DNA from: AP-15 sp963785565 | Lineage (GTDB): Bacteria; Pseudomonadota; Alphaproteobacteria; ATCC43930; CGMCC-115725 | Assembly (NCBI GenBank): GCA_963785565.1 | Contig: CAWAVV010000021.1 | Coordinates: 1 to 64,000 of the forward strand | Length of the DNA stretch: 64,000 bases | Reading direction: 5' to 3' | Part shown: positions 18,392 to 27,080 of the stretch, in pieces | Numbering within the stretch: the first letter of the stretch is position 1 | Layout of the letters: every line of letters starts with the position of its first letter | The notes under the pieces: generated by a model | The model's database searches: none | Told to the model about the DNA's origin: nothing | The model's input: the letters and a program-made list of their open reading frames with translations, nothing else | Program-made: the position numbers and the translations under genes

Positions 18392-19330
18392 GTGACCGAA
18401 TTGTCCGAAACCCGGTCGACTGCCGGCCTGCGCCTTTTGGAGTCGCCCGCGGCGGGGGTAGGCGACTATGTCGAGATCCTGAAGCCTCGGGTCATGTCGC
18501 TGGTGGTGTTTACCGGGTTGGTCGGGCTGGCCATGGCTCCTGGGCATCTCCATCCGGTGCTCGCCGCGGTGGCTGTGCTGTGCATTGCGGTCGGCGCCGG
18601 CGCCGCCGGCGCGATCAACATGTGGTACGAGCGCGACATCGACGCGATCATGCGCCGCACGGCCGACCGTCCTCTGCCGGCGGGAAGGATGATGCCTGGG
18701 GAGGCGCTCGGTTTCGGCGTCGTGCTGGCGGTCGGTTCGGTGCTGATGATGGCGCTGGCGGTCAACTTGGTGGCGGCCGGCCTGCTGGCGCTGACAATCA
18801 GCTTTTACGTCTTCGTTTATACGATCTGGCTCAAGCGGCGGACCCCGCAGAACATCGTCATCGGCGGCGCGGCTGGCGCCTTTCCGCCGCTCATCGGCTG
18901 GGCTGCGGTCACCGGCGACATCGGCTGGGGAGCGATTGCGCTGTTCGCGATCGTCTTTTTTTGGACTCCGCCGCATTTCTGGGCGCTGTCGCTTTATCGC
19001 GCCGATGACTATGCCAAGGCCGGCGTGCCGATGCTGCCGGTGGTGGCCGGTCCGGCCGAGACCAAGCGCCAGATGCTGCTGTATACTCTGGTGCTGTGGC
19101 CGGCCAGCGCGGCGCCGTGGTTGCTGGGTATCGCCGGCGCGTTCTACGGGGTCTCCGCGCTGGCGCTGAGCGCGCTCTTTAGCGCTTCGGCGGTCCGCGT
19201 ATGGCGCGACGAGGGCGACCGCAGCGCTCGACAGATGTTCACTTTTTCGCTGCTTTATTTGCTGCTGATCTTCAGCCTGCTGCTCGTCGACCGTACCGAC
19301 GTGGGCTGGTTGAGAGGGAGCTGGCCGTGA
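18392..19330 (+). CDS. ctaB: protoheme IX farnesyltransferase (heme O synthase)
   Basis: 312 residues starting with GTG at 18392. It transfers farnesyl to heme b to make heme O, the precursor of heme a for subunit I. The UbiA-superfamily Asp motifs are INMWYERDIDAIMRRTADRP near residue 71 and YRADDYAKAGVPMLP near residue 205. Nine hydrophobic helices are apparent. FFWTPPHFWALSLYR near residue 190 is a heme O synthase hallmark. The TGA stop overlaps the GTG start of the next small gene, so the two are translationally coupled. Confidence 0.96.
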   Translation: MTELSETRSTAGLRLLESPAAGVGDYVEILKPRVMSLVVFTGLVGLAMAPGHLHPVLAAVAVLCIAVGAGAAGAINMWYERDIDAIMRRTADRPLPAGRMMPGEALGFGVVLAVGSVLMMALAVNLVAAGLLALTISFYVFVYTIWLKRRTPQNIVIGGAAGAFPPLIGWAAVTGDIGWGAIALFAIVFFWTPPHFWALSLYRADDYAKAGVPMLPVVAGPAETKRQMLLYTLVLWPASAAPWLLGIAGAFYGVSALALSALFSASAVRVWRDEGDRSARQMFTFSLLYLLLIFSLLLVDRTDVGWLRGSWP

Positions 19331-19458
19331 CCGCGATGGACGGCTCGGACCGTGAGCGCGAGCGGACGATCCGCACCCGAAATCGCGCTCTCGTCGCCGT
19401 GCTTTTAGCCTTGGTCGCCTTGTTTTACGTCATCACCCTCGTGCGGATCCGGGGCTAA
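19327..19458 (+). CDS. small single-helix membrane protein between ctaB and ctaG (CoxF-like)
   Basis: 43 residues, GTG start overlapping the ctaB stop by four bases (GTGA). The sequence is a charged N-terminus (SDRERERTIRTRNRALV) followed by one transmembrane helix (AVLLALVALFYVITLVRIRG). Small proteins of this kind, often labelled CoxF or hypothetical, occupy the same slot between ctaB and ctaG in many alphaproteobacterial cox operons. A role in oxidase assembly is inferred from position only. An internal ATG four codons in is an alternative start. Confidence 0.7.
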   Translation: MTAMDGSDRERERTIRTRNRALVAVLLALVALFYVITLVRIRG

Positions 19459-19462
19459 CACG

Positions 19463-20070
19463 GTGAAAGCCGGCGCAGCTCCCGGCCGGCGACGCCACGG
19501 TACTACCGTGCTGATCCTGGCAGCGGTAGCTCGCTGGCATGACCGGGCTGACCTTTCGCCTCGGTGCCACTTTACCGCATCTTCTGCGGCGCGACAGGGC
19601 TCGGCGGTACAACACAGCGCGCCGAGGCGGCGCCCGACAAGATTTCCGCGGCATTGGTAACGGTCAATTTCGACGCGCAGACGGCGCCGGGCCTTGCTTG
19701 GGAATTCCGCCCACTGATTCATGCGGTGACTGTGCATCCGGGTGCGGAGACGCAAGTGTTTTTTCGCGCAGTCAATCACAGCTCCGGTTCGGTTACTGCC
19801 CGTGCGGTGTATAACGTTAGCCCGGCCAAAGTCGGGATCTACTTTGACAAGCTCCAGTGTTTTTGCTTCAGCAATCAGACCCTGGGACCCGGCGAGAGCG
19901 TCGATATGGGGGTGGTTTTCTTTGTCGATCCCGATCTGTTGACGGATCCGGATACTCACGAGGTGCGCACTATCACCTTGTCCTACACGATGTTCCGGGC
20001 GGCGGGGACGGCTGCCCCGAGCGCCCGAGCTGCTCCGGCCCCGGCTATCGCGGCACGTTCTGTAAACTGA
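19463..20070 (+). pseudogene. ctaG: cytochrome c oxidase assembly protein CtaG/Cox11, reading frame broken by two +1 shifts
   Basis: CtaG delivers copper to CuB of subunit I. Homology covers the whole locus but in three frames. GTG 19463 starts VKAGAAPGRRRHGTTVLILA; an extra C at about 19532 (gtagctCgctggc) shifts to the frame reading GMTGLTF; an extra C at about 19557 (acctttCgcctcg) shifts again to SVPLYRIFCGATGLGGTTQ. Removing both bases restores a continuous N-terminal membrane helix followed by the intact copper domain with KLQCFCFSNQTLGPGESVDM and FFVDPDLLTDP. As written no product can carry both the membrane anchor and the copper site. It sits in an otherwise intact operon between the small protein and coxC, so sequence error is likelier than loss. 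Confidence 0.88.
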
Positions 20071-20089
20071 TCCATCGAGGTCCGAACCC

Positions 20090-20923
20090 ATGAGCGAAAC
20101 GCACGTGGCAGACGCCGCGCACGCCGCACCAAAGCACCCCTACCATCTGGTCGATCCCAGCCCGTGGCCGATCCTCGGCGCGATCGCCGCGGGCCTGCTC
20201 TTTGGCGGCGCCGTTCTCTACATGCACGGCCATGGCTGGACGCTGATGATCATCGGCGTTCTGTGCGTATTGGGGATCATGGCCGTGTGGTGGCGCGACG
20301 TGATCCGCGAGGCGACGTTCCAGGGCTACCATACCCCGATCGTGCAGCTCGGCATGCGCTATGGCATGGCGCTGTTCATCGCCTCCGAGGTGATGTTCTT
20401 CGTGGGCTTTTTCTGGGCGTTCTTTGCCTCGAGCCTGTTTCCGGTCGGCGGGGTGTGGCCGCCCAAGGGCATCCACCCCTTCGATCCGTTCGAGTTTCCG
20501 TTTCTCAACACCTTGATCCTGCTGCTGTCGGGCACGACAGTGACCTGGGCGCACCATTCGCTGCTCGCAGGCGACCGCAACGGCATGTTGCGCGGCTTGG
20601 CGCTCACCATCTTCCTCGGCCTGTGCTTCACCGCGGTCCAGGCCTACGAGTACAGCCACGCCGCCTTCCATTTCACCGGCGGCATCTTTCCGTCCACCTT
20701 CTTCATGGCGACCGGCTTTCACGGCTTTCACGTCATCGTCGGCACGACCTTTCTGATCGTCTGCCTGGCCCGGGCATGGCTCGGGCATTTCAAGCCGGAT
20801 CACCATTTCGGCTTCGAGGCGGCGGCCTGGTATTGGCATTTCGTCGACGTCGTCTGGCTATTCCTGTTCGTCTGCATCTATTGGTGGGGCGGCGGCGGCG
20901 CTTACGAAGGGGCTGCCAGCTGA
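20090..20923 (+). CDS. coxC: cytochrome c oxidase subunit III
   Basis: 277 residues, seven predicted helices. Subunit III stabilises the aa3 core and protects proton uptake. Family segments are HPYHLVDPSPWPILGAIAAG at the N-terminus, YGMALFIASEVMFFVGFFWA near residue 92, TVTWAHHSLLAGDRNGMLRG near residue 148, and the C-terminal WYWHFVDVVWLFLFVCIYWW. Start ATG at 20090 is preceded by a GAGGT ribosome site. It follows ctaG by 20 bp. Confidence 0.97.
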   Translation: MSETHVADAAHAAPKHPYHLVDPSPWPILGAIAAGLLFGGAVLYMHGHGWTLMIIGVLCVLGIMAVWWRDVIREATFQGYHTPIVQLGMRYGMALFIASEVMFFVGFFWAFFASSLFPVGGVWPPKGIHPFDPFEFPFLNTLILLLSGTTVTWAHHSLLAGDRNGMLRGLALTIFLGLCFTAVQAYEYSHAAFHFTGGIFPSTFFMATGFHGFHVIVGTTFLIVCLARAWLGHFKPDHHFGFEAAAWYWHFVDVVWLFLFVCIYWWGGGGAYEGAAS

Positions 20924-20946
20924 TCGCGGCGGCGGCAGTGGTGTCG

Positions 20947-21336
20947 ATGGGGATCAGCAAAAGTGGCGCCGATAGGTTTCCTGCCGTCTCGGTGACGCGC
21001 GCGGCACTCGGCTGCCGCTGCCCGCGCTGCGGCGAGGGCCCGCTCTTTGCCGGTCTGTTGCGGGTGCGCGCCACATGTGCAATCTGCGGCCTTGATCTCT
21101 CGGCGCAGGATGCCGGCGACGGTCCGGCGGTGTTCGTGATCCTGTTTCTCGGCCTGATCGTCGTCGGCCTGGCCGGGTTCGTCGAGATCCGGTTTTCGCC
21201 CCCGATCTGGGTCCACCTGCTGCTGTGGACGCCGCTGATCTTCGGCGGGGCGGTGGGCATGCTGCGCCTGTTCAAGGCCGGCCTGATCGCGCTGCAGTAT
21301 CGCCATCATCTGCTCGCCGCGCCGCCGCCCACCTAA
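20947..21336 (+). CDS. DUF983 family membrane protein
   Basis: About 129 residues from ATG 20947 (GTG codons at 20938 and 20941 are alternatives). A zinc-ribbon-like N-terminus with four cysteines, CRCPRCGEGPLF and ATCAICGLDLS, is followed by two transmembrane helices (AVFVILFLGLIVVGLAGFVE and HLLLWTPLIFGGAVGML). DUF983 genes are commonly placed between coxC and surf1 in alphaproteobacteria. The function is unknown; an oxidase assembly role is inferred from the neighbourhood. Confidence 0.85.
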   Translation: MGISKSGADRFPAVSVTRAALGCRCPRCGEGPLFAGLLRVRATCAICGLDLSAQDAGDGPAVFVILFLGLIVVGLAGFVEIRFSPPIWVHLLLWTPLIFGGAVGMLRLFKAGLIALQYRHHLLAAPPPT

Positions 21337-21350
21337 GCGGCCGGCCCGTG

Positions 21351-22064
21351 ATGACCGGGTTTCGCCCGCAATTCTGGCCGACCGTATTCGCCGTGCCGAT
21401 CGTCCTGTTGTGTCTGGGGCTGGGCTCCTGGCAGGTCCAGCGACTGTTCTGGAAAGAGGGCCTGATTGCGGCGCGCGCCGCGGCGGTGGCGGCGCCGCCG
21501 GCTCCGGCATCGGGCATTGCCGCCCCGGCGCGGAACATGGAGTTTCACCATGTCACCGCCGAAGGCGTCTTTCTGAACGACAAGGAGATCTTTCTCGGCG
21601 CCACCTCGGAGGGCGGACAGAACGGCTATCAGGTGTTGACCCCCCTTAAGGAGCCCGGCGGCCGCATCGTCTTTGTCAATCGCGGGTTTATCCCGTCCGA
21701 GCTCAAGGACCGGACCAAACGGATGGCGGGCGAGCCTTCCGGCGCCGTTCGGATCGAGGGATTGCTGCGGCTGCCGCCAGACGGCCGCCCGAACTGGTTT
21801 CTCCCGGACAACCGCCCCGACCTGAATTATTGGTTCTGGGTCGATCTGCCGGCGATGGCGGCGGCTGATAAGCTCGACGATGTGGCGCCGTTTTACATCG
21901 ATGCCGACGCGACCCCCAACCCCGGCGGCTGGCCCAAGGGCGGGGTCACCCGATTGGCCCTGCCGAACGATCACCTGCAATACGCGATCACGTGGTTTTC
22001 CCTGGCAGTCGCGATGATCGTCATCTATGTCCTGTTTCATCGCCGCAATGCGGAGCCCCGATGA
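21351..22064 (+). CDS. SURF1 family oxidase assembly protein
   Basis: 237 residues from ATG 21351. SURF1 proteins help insert heme a into subunit I. The protein has an N-terminal helix (FWPTVFAVPIVLLCLGLGSW) with the WQVQRL signature just after, the core YQVLTPLKEPGGRIVFVNRG near residue 92, and a C-terminal helix (TWFSLAVAMIVIYVLF) preceded by NDHLQYAITWFSLA. The stop overlaps the start of the M32 peptidase by 4 bases (ATGA), indicating coupling. Confidence 0.93.
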   Translation: MTGFRPQFWPTVFAVPIVLLCLGLGSWQVQRLFWKEGLIAARAAAVAAPPAPASGIAAPARNMEFHHVTAEGVFLNDKEIFLGATSEGGQNGYQVLTPLKEPGGRIVFVNRGFIPSELKDRTKRMAGEPSGAVRIEGLLRLPPDGRPNWFLPDNRPDLNYWFWVDLPAMAAADKLDDVAPFYIDADATPNPGGWPKGGVTRLALPNDHLQYAITWFSLAVAMIVIYVLFHRRNAEPR

Positions 22065-23596
22065 CCGCCTATCAGCAGTTGGAAGCGCGATTTCGTCGCC
22101 TGGGCGCGATCGAAGAGGTGATGGGCGTGCTCAATTGGGACTGCGCGACGATGATGCCGGCGGGGGGAGCGGCGACCCGGGCCGAGCAATTGGCGACGCT
22201 CAGCGTGCTCGCCCACCATCAGCTGACCGCCGCGGAGATCGGCGACCTTCTGGCCGAGGCCGAGAGCGCGAGCGACGCGCTCGATCCATGGCAACGCGGC
22301 AATTTGCGCGAGATGCGGCGCCGGCGCAGCCACGCGGCAGCGGTGCCCGGCGCTCTGGTGGAGGCGCTCTCGCGCGTGTCGTCAGAGTGCGAGACGGCAT
22401 GGCGCAAAGCCCGCCCGGCGAACGATTTCGCGGCTGTCCTGCCGTTGCTCGACGAGATGCTGCGGGTTCAGCGCGAGGTTGCGGCAGCCAAGGCGGAGAA
22501 GCTCGGGGTAGGCGCATATGAAGCCCTGCTCGACCGCTACGAGCCCGGCGCTTCGGTCGCCACGATCGATCGCCTGTTCGGCGAGATTACCGATTTTCTG
22601 CCTGATCTGATCGAAACGGTGTTGACCCGGCAGGCGGCGCAACCGCCACTCCCGCAGCCGCCCGGTCCGTTCCCGATCGCCGCGCAGCGCCGGGCAGCGG
22701 TGCGGCTCATGGAGGCGGTCGGCTTTGACTTCGCGCATGGACGGCTCGATGTCAGCGCCCATCCGTTTTGCAGCGGCGCCCCCGACGACGTGCGGATCAC
22801 GACGCGTTACGACGAGGGCGACTTCACCAAGGCGCTGATGGGGGTCCTGCATGAGACCGGGCACGCGCTCTACAAGCGCAACCTGCCCGCGCGATGGCGT
22901 TTGCAGCCGGTCGGGGCGGCGCGCGGCATGGCGATCCACGAGAGCCAATCCCTGCTGCTCGAGATGCAGGCCTGCCGCAGCCCGGCCTTCACCCGTTTCG
23001 CGGCGCCGATCCTGCGCGAAGTCTTCGCCGGCGATGGGCCAGGGTGGGAGCCCGAGGCGCTCCACCGCCGGCAGATCCGGGTCAGCCGCAGCCTAATTCG
23101 GGTGGAGGCCGACGAGGTTACCTATCCGGCCCATGTGATCCTGCGCCATCGTCTCGAACAGGCAATGATTGTGGGCGATTTGATACCAAGGGATTTACCC
23201 GGCGCCTGGGCCGAAGGATTGCGCGCAGTGCTCGGCGTCGCGCCCGACAACGATCGCGACGGCTGCCTGCAGGACATCCATTGGTATGACGGCTCGTGGG
23301 GCTATTTCCCCACTTATACGCTTGGTGCGCTGATCGCGGCGCAGCTGTTCGACACGGCGCGCCGCACGATCCCGGATCTGATGCCGGCGATCGCCGAAGG
23401 CGACTTCATGCCGCTTTTTGCATGGTTGGGCGAGAGCGTGCATAGCCAAGCTTCACTATGGTCGACGGCGGAGCTGGTCGAGCGCGCTACCGGGCGCCCG
23501 CTCGGCACAGCGAGCTTCGAGCGCCATTTGCGCGACCGCTATCTCGGCGGGGGCAACGAACCCGCTATCGGAGTGTTAACCGAGACAACGAAATAG
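22061..23596 (+). CDS. M32 family carboxypeptidase (Taq type)
   Basis: 511 residues from ATG 22061. M32 enzymes are cytoplasmic zinc metallocarboxypeptidases with broad C-terminal specificity. The zinc motif is HETGHALY near residue 264, followed by the third ligand region HESQSLLLEMQ near residue 292, and DIRVS-type RRQIRVSRSLIRVEADEVTY near residue 337. HWYDGSWGYFPTYTLGALIA near residue 406 is also diagnostic. The gene overlaps surf1 by 4 bases and is 13 bp from egtB, so it is part of the same transcript; no functional link with either neighbour is obvious. Confidence 0.94.
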   Translation: MTAYQQLEARFRRLGAIEEVMGVLNWDCATMMPAGGAATRAEQLATLSVLAHHQLTAAEIGDLLAEAESASDALDPWQRGNLREMRRRRSHAAAVPGALVEALSRVSSECETAWRKARPANDFAAVLPLLDEMLRVQREVAAAKAEKLGVGAYEALLDRYEPGASVATIDRLFGEITDFLPDLIETVLTRQAAQPPLPQPPGPFPIAAQRRAAVRLMEAVGFDFAHGRLDVSAHPFCSGAPDDVRITTRYDEGDFTKALMGVLHETGHALYKRNLPARWRLQPVGAARGMAIHESQSLLLEMQACRSPAFTRFAAPILREVFAGDGPGWEPEALHRRQIRVSRSLIRVEADEVTYPAHVILRHRLEQAMIVGDLIPRDLPGAWAEGLRAVLGVAPDNDRDGCLQDIHWYDGSWGYFPTYTLGALIAAQLFDTARRTIPDLMPAIAEGDFMPLFAWLGESVHSQASLWSTAELVERATGRPLGTASFERHLRDRYLGGGNEPAIGVLTETTK

Positions 23597-23609
23597 ACTG
23601 GGGGACCCC

Positions 23610-24911
23610 GTGTCGGACAGTGCCGCGCAACAGCAAGCCCGCAGCGCGGATCGCCAGGCCATGCTCGATCGGTTCGCAGCTGTGCGGAGCGTCAGCGAAG
23701 CGCTGGCGGTCAACCTGACGCCCGAAGATCAGGCGATTCAATCGATGCCGGATGCCAGTCCGACGAAATGGCATTTGGCCCATACGACCTGGTTCTTCGA
23801 GACTTTCATCCTGAACCGGCTCGACCCCGACTATCGGGTTTTCGATCCGGCCTTCGCCTATCTTTTCAACTCCTATTACGAGGCGGTCGGCCCGCGTCAC
23901 CCGCGGCCCGAGCGCGGCCTGCTGTCGCGCCCGACCGGCGACATCATCGGTGCTTATCGCGACCATGTCGGCGCTGCAATCGGCCGCTTCGTCGAGCGCG
24001 CGCGCGAGCCGGTGTGGCATCAGGCCGCACCGCTGCTCGAACTAGGTCTGCACCACGAGCAGCAGCATCAGGAACTGATCCTGATGGACATCAAGCATGT
24101 CTTCTGGATCAATCCGCTGCTGCCCGCCTATCAGGCGCCGCAGCCGCAAATCGCGGCCCCGGCGGCGCTGCTTGATTGGATCGAGGTTGCCGGCGGCCTG
24201 GTCGAGATCGGACATCACGGTTTCGGCTTCGCCTTTGACAACGAAACGCCTCGGCACAAGGTCTGGCTCGACCCCTTCCGCCTCGCCACGCGACCGGTAA
24301 CTTGCGGCGAGTTCCTCGAATTCATCGAGGCCGGCGGCTATCGGAGCCCGGAATTCTGGCTATCGGATGGGTGGGCGACGGTGCGCGAGCAGGGTTGGGA
24401 GGCGCCTTTCTACTGGCTGCGCGACGGCAGCGGTTGGTCGCTGTTCACGCTCAGCGGCCTGCGCCGGCTGAACCCCGCCGAACCTGTGTGCCACGTCAGT
24501 TTTTTTGAGGCGGACGCCTTCGCCAAATGGGCCGGAAAGCGGCTGCCGACCGAAGCGGAGTGGGAAACCGCCGCCGCGGACGTGCCAGTGTCGGGCAATT
24601 TTGCCGACCGCAGGCTATTTCACCCCGGCGCCGAGGGCGCTGTGGCGGCGGCGAACGACCGGCCGGTCCCGCGCCAAATGTTTGGTGACGTTTGGGAGTG
24701 GACTGCGAGCCCCTATATCCCTTACCCGCGCTTTCGCGCGGCAGCGGGCGCCGTCGGCGAGTACAACGGTAAGTTCATGTGCAATCAGATGGTGCTGCGG
24801 GGCGGCGCCGCCGTGACCCCGGCCGGACACGTGCGGGCGAGCTATCGCAACTTTTTCCCGCCCTCGGCGCGCTGGGCCTTCGCCGGGTTACGGCTTGCGG
24901 AGGACTCTTGA
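23610..24911 (+). CDS. egtB: ergothioneine biosynthesis sulfoxide synthase EgtB
   Basis: 433 residues, GTG start at 23610. EgtB is an iron oxygenase that joins trimethylhistidine (hercynine) to gamma-glutamylcysteine or cysteine through a sulfoxide. An N-terminal DinB-like domain carries the iron histidines: KWHLAHTTWFFETF near residue 53 and LGLHHEQQHQELILMD near residue 147. The C-terminal formylglycine-generating-enzyme-like domain contains PVCHVSFFEADAFAKWAGKR, LPTEAEWE and FGDVWEWTASPYIPYPRF. The stop overlaps the egtD start (TGATG), so the two are coupled. Confidence 0.96.
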   Translation: MSDSAAQQQARSADRQAMLDRFAAVRSVSEALAVNLTPEDQAIQSMPDASPTKWHLAHTTWFFETFILNRLDPDYRVFDPAFAYLFNSYYEAVGPRHPRPERGLLSRPTGDIIGAYRDHVGAAIGRFVERAREPVWHQAAPLLELGLHHEQQHQELILMDIKHVFWINPLLPAYQAPQPQIAAPAALLDWIEVAGGLVEIGHHGFGFAFDNETPRHKVWLDPFRLATRPVTCGEFLEFIEAGGYRSPEFWLSDGWATVREQGWEAPFYWLRDGSGWSLFTLSGLRRLNPAEPVCHVSFFEADAFAKWAGKRLPTEAEWETAAADVPVSGNFADRRLFHPGAEGAVAAANDRPVPRQMFGDVWEWTASPYIPYPRFRAAAGAVGEYNGKFMCNQMVLRGGAAVTPAGHVRASYRNFFPPSARWAFAGLRLAEDS

Positions 24912-25879
24912 TGATGGACGGCTCGCATTTCGCCTTTCACGACCTGGCCCCCGGCGAAGAGAGCTTTCGTGACGCCGTGCTGAAGGGACTCAGCCGGGCC
25001 CGCAAGGCGATTCCCTGCAAGTTTTTCTATGATGCGCGCGGCTCGGCCTTGTTCGAAGAGATTTGCCGGCTGCCGGAATATTACCCAACCCGCACCGAGA
25101 TCGCGATCCTCGAGGAGAATGCGGGTGAGATTGCGGCGCAGATGGGCTCGCATGCTCGGATCATCGAGTTCGGCAGCGGGGCGAGCCACAAGGCACGCGT
25201 CCTGCTCCAGGCGCTAGACCGCCCGGCCGCCTATGTGCCGGTCGACATTTCGCGCGATCACCTGCGCGACGCTGCCGGCTCGCTCGCCGAGGATTTTCCC
25301 GAACTGCCGGTGATTGCCGTCTGCGCCGACTACACTCGCCCGTTCCGGCTGCCGCCTTTGCCCGGGCCGAGTGGCAAGCGGGTCGGGTTTTTCCCAGGCT
25401 CGACGATCGGCAATTTCGAGCCCGGTGCTGCCGAGGATTTTCTTGTCAATTGCGCCGGCATCCTCGGCTCGGGCGGCGAGATGCTGATCGGCGTCGATCT
25501 GAAGAAGGACGCCTCGGTCCTCGACGCCGCCTACAACGATCGGGCAGGGGTCACCGCCGCCTTTAACCTCAATCTTCTCGGGCGGATCAACCGTGAGCTG
25601 GACGGCGATCTCGATCTCGACCTTTTCGAGCACGTTGCCTTCTACAATGAAACCGAGGGGCGGGTCGAAATCTATGTCCGCAGCCTCGCCGACCAAGAAG
25701 CGGCCATCGCCGGCCGCCGCTTCGCCTTTGCCGCGGGCGAACTGATCCATACCGAATATTCGTACAAATACGCGGTGCCGGAGTTTCGCGCCCTGGCCGC
25801 GCGCGCGGGTTTCCGCCCCGTCGACACCTGGACCGATCCGGCCGAGTTGTTCAGCGTCCACTACTTCCGGCTCCGCTGA
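24911..25879 (+). CDS. egtD: L-histidine N-alpha-methyltransferase EgtD
   Basis: 322 residues from ATG 24911 (a second ATG follows immediately). EgtD trimethylates histidine with SAM to make hercynine, the substrate of EgtB. Conserved segments: KAIPCKFFYDARGSALFEEI near residue 33, CRLPEYYPTRTEIAIL, SAM motif IIEFGSGASHKARVLL near residue 83, FFPGSTIGNFEP near residue 160 and the C-terminal HTEYSYKYAVPEF. No egtA, egtC or egtE is next to it, so the gamma-glutamylcysteine route may draw on GshA (9265-10632) or cysteine directly. Confidence 0.96.
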   Translation: MMDGSHFAFHDLAPGEESFRDAVLKGLSRARKAIPCKFFYDARGSALFEEICRLPEYYPTRTEIAILEENAGEIAAQMGSHARIIEFGSGASHKARVLLQALDRPAAYVPVDISRDHLRDAAGSLAEDFPELPVIAVCADYTRPFRLPPLPGPSGKRVGFFPGSTIGNFEPGAAEDFLVNCAGILGSGGEMLIGVDLKKDASVLDAAYNDRAGVTAAFNLNLLGRINRELDGDLDLDLFEHVAFYNETEGRVEIYVRSLADQEAAIAGRRFAFAAGELIHTEYSYKYAVPEFRALAARAGFRPVDTWTDPAELFSVHYFRLR

Positions 25880-25887
25880 ACCGCTTG

Positions 25888-26442
25888 TCACGTTTTGGGC
25901 TCTCGGCCCTCATTGGAGACGGCGGCGAGAAAGCCCGGCAAGTCGCGCCAGCCATAAGCGATCGCTTCGACCAGGCTGCCGCCGACGGGGATCGACTTGC
26001 GGATCGTTTGATGGCCACCAAGGCGCTCGTAAAAGAAGCGGCTCGGATTGTCGCGCAGCACCCAGACGATCGCGGCATCAAGGCCGGATGCAACCAAGCG
26101 TCGAAACAGTGCGATCAACAGCCGGCGGCCGATACCTTGATTCTGCTGGTCGGGTGCCACGTAGAGCGTGAATACCTCACCGGGAAAGTGCCGCTCGCTG
26201 CGGCTCGGTCCGCAACTGCCGAAGCCCAAGATCGTGCCCGCGGCATCGACCGCGACGCACACGTCGCGAGGCTCGCGCAGGATCGCCATGCGCCAGCCGA
26301 CCTCGCGCCGGCGCTCGGATAACCCGACGAGATACGAGGCCGACAGCACACCGGCGTAGGTCGTGCGCCAAGTCTCGACATCGAGCCGGGCGATACCGCG
26401 TGCGTCTCCCGGACGCGCCGGGCGGATCGTGATCTCGTCCAT
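25888..26442 (-). CDS. GNAT family N-acetyltransferase
   Basis: 184 residues with the GNAT fold: IRPARPGDARGIARLDVETW at the N-terminus, VFTLYVAPDQQNQGIGRRLL near residue 90 with the acetyl-CoA loop QxxGIG, and RFFYERLGG near residue 135. The acceptor (small molecule or protein N-terminus) cannot be told. It lies tail-to-tail with egtD, 8 bp between stops. Confidence 0.88.
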   Translation of the reverse strand: MDEITIRPARPGDARGIARLDVETWRTTYAGVLSASYLVGLSERRREVGWRMAILREPRDVCVAVDAAGTILGFGSCGPSRSERHFPGEVFTLYVAPDQQNQGIGRRLLIALFRRLVASGLDAAIVWVLRDNPSRFFYERLGGHQTIRKSIPVGGSLVEAIAYGWRDLPGFLAAVSNEGREPKT

Positions 26443-26545
26443 CGCCCCACATTTTGCCTTGTTTCGTCGGCCGAGGGGAGAGCCATGTGGATGGGCGCTC
26501 GATCTGCTAGTATTGGGAAGTTACCGTTGCATCGGGAGCGCCATA

Positions 26546-27058
26546 ATGCCCAGCGATTATTTCATGACCCTCGCGCGCTACAATGCATGGGCCAATCGAC
26601 GCCTCTATCGAGCCTGCGGGCGGTTGAGCGAGAGCGAATATCTGCGCGACCGGCACTCGGCCTTCGGCTCGCTTCATGCCACGTTGAACCACATCCTGGT
26701 TGCTGACCGGGTCTGGCTCGCCCGGATCGAGGGCCGGACCCCGCCGGGCCTCGACCTCGAACAGATTCTCTACGCCGACTTGATCGGCCTTAAGGTCGCC
26801 CGCGTGGCCGAAGACGCGCATCTGCGCAATCTCGTCGCCGGTCTTTCGCAAGCAACGCTCGATCAGCCGCTGGTTTACCGCAATCGGCGAGGCGACCGCT
26901 TCCAAACGCCCCTGTGGTTGGTGCTGGGGCATATGTTCAACCATCAGGCGCATCATCGCGGCAAGGCAAGCGTGTTGCTGGCACAGACGGAGGTAGCGCC
27001 GCCGTCACTCGACCTAATCCGCTTCGTCCGGCGAGAAGAAGGTGCGACCGCCTGCTAA
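26546..27058 (+). CDS. DinB family protein
   Basis: 170 residues from ATG 26546. DinB/YfiT-type four-helix bundles bind a divalent metal through three histidines and often act as thiol-dependent transferases. FMTLARYNAWANRRLYRACG at the N-terminus, GSLHATLNHILVADRVWLAR near residue 42 (first His) and LGHMFNHQAHHRGKASVLL near residue 130 (the other ligands) are typical. Substrate unknown. It is followed by the IalB-like gene after 22 bp. Confidence 0.88.
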   Translation: MPSDYFMTLARYNAWANRRLYRACGRLSESEYLRDRHSAFGSLHATLNHILVADRVWLARIEGRTPPGLDLEQILYADLIGLKVARVAEDAHLRNLVAGLSQATLDQPLVYRNRRGDRFQTPLWLVLGHMFNHQAHHRGKASVLLAQTEVAPPSLDLIRFVRREEGATAC

Positions 27059-27080
27059 CCTTTGGCGTCTGTTTGACGGG

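Noticed and set aside
19463..20070. Programmed ribosomal frameshifting in ctaG
   Set aside because: Two +1 events 25 bp apart without slippery heptamers or stimulatory structure are not credible; insertion or sequencing error is simpler.
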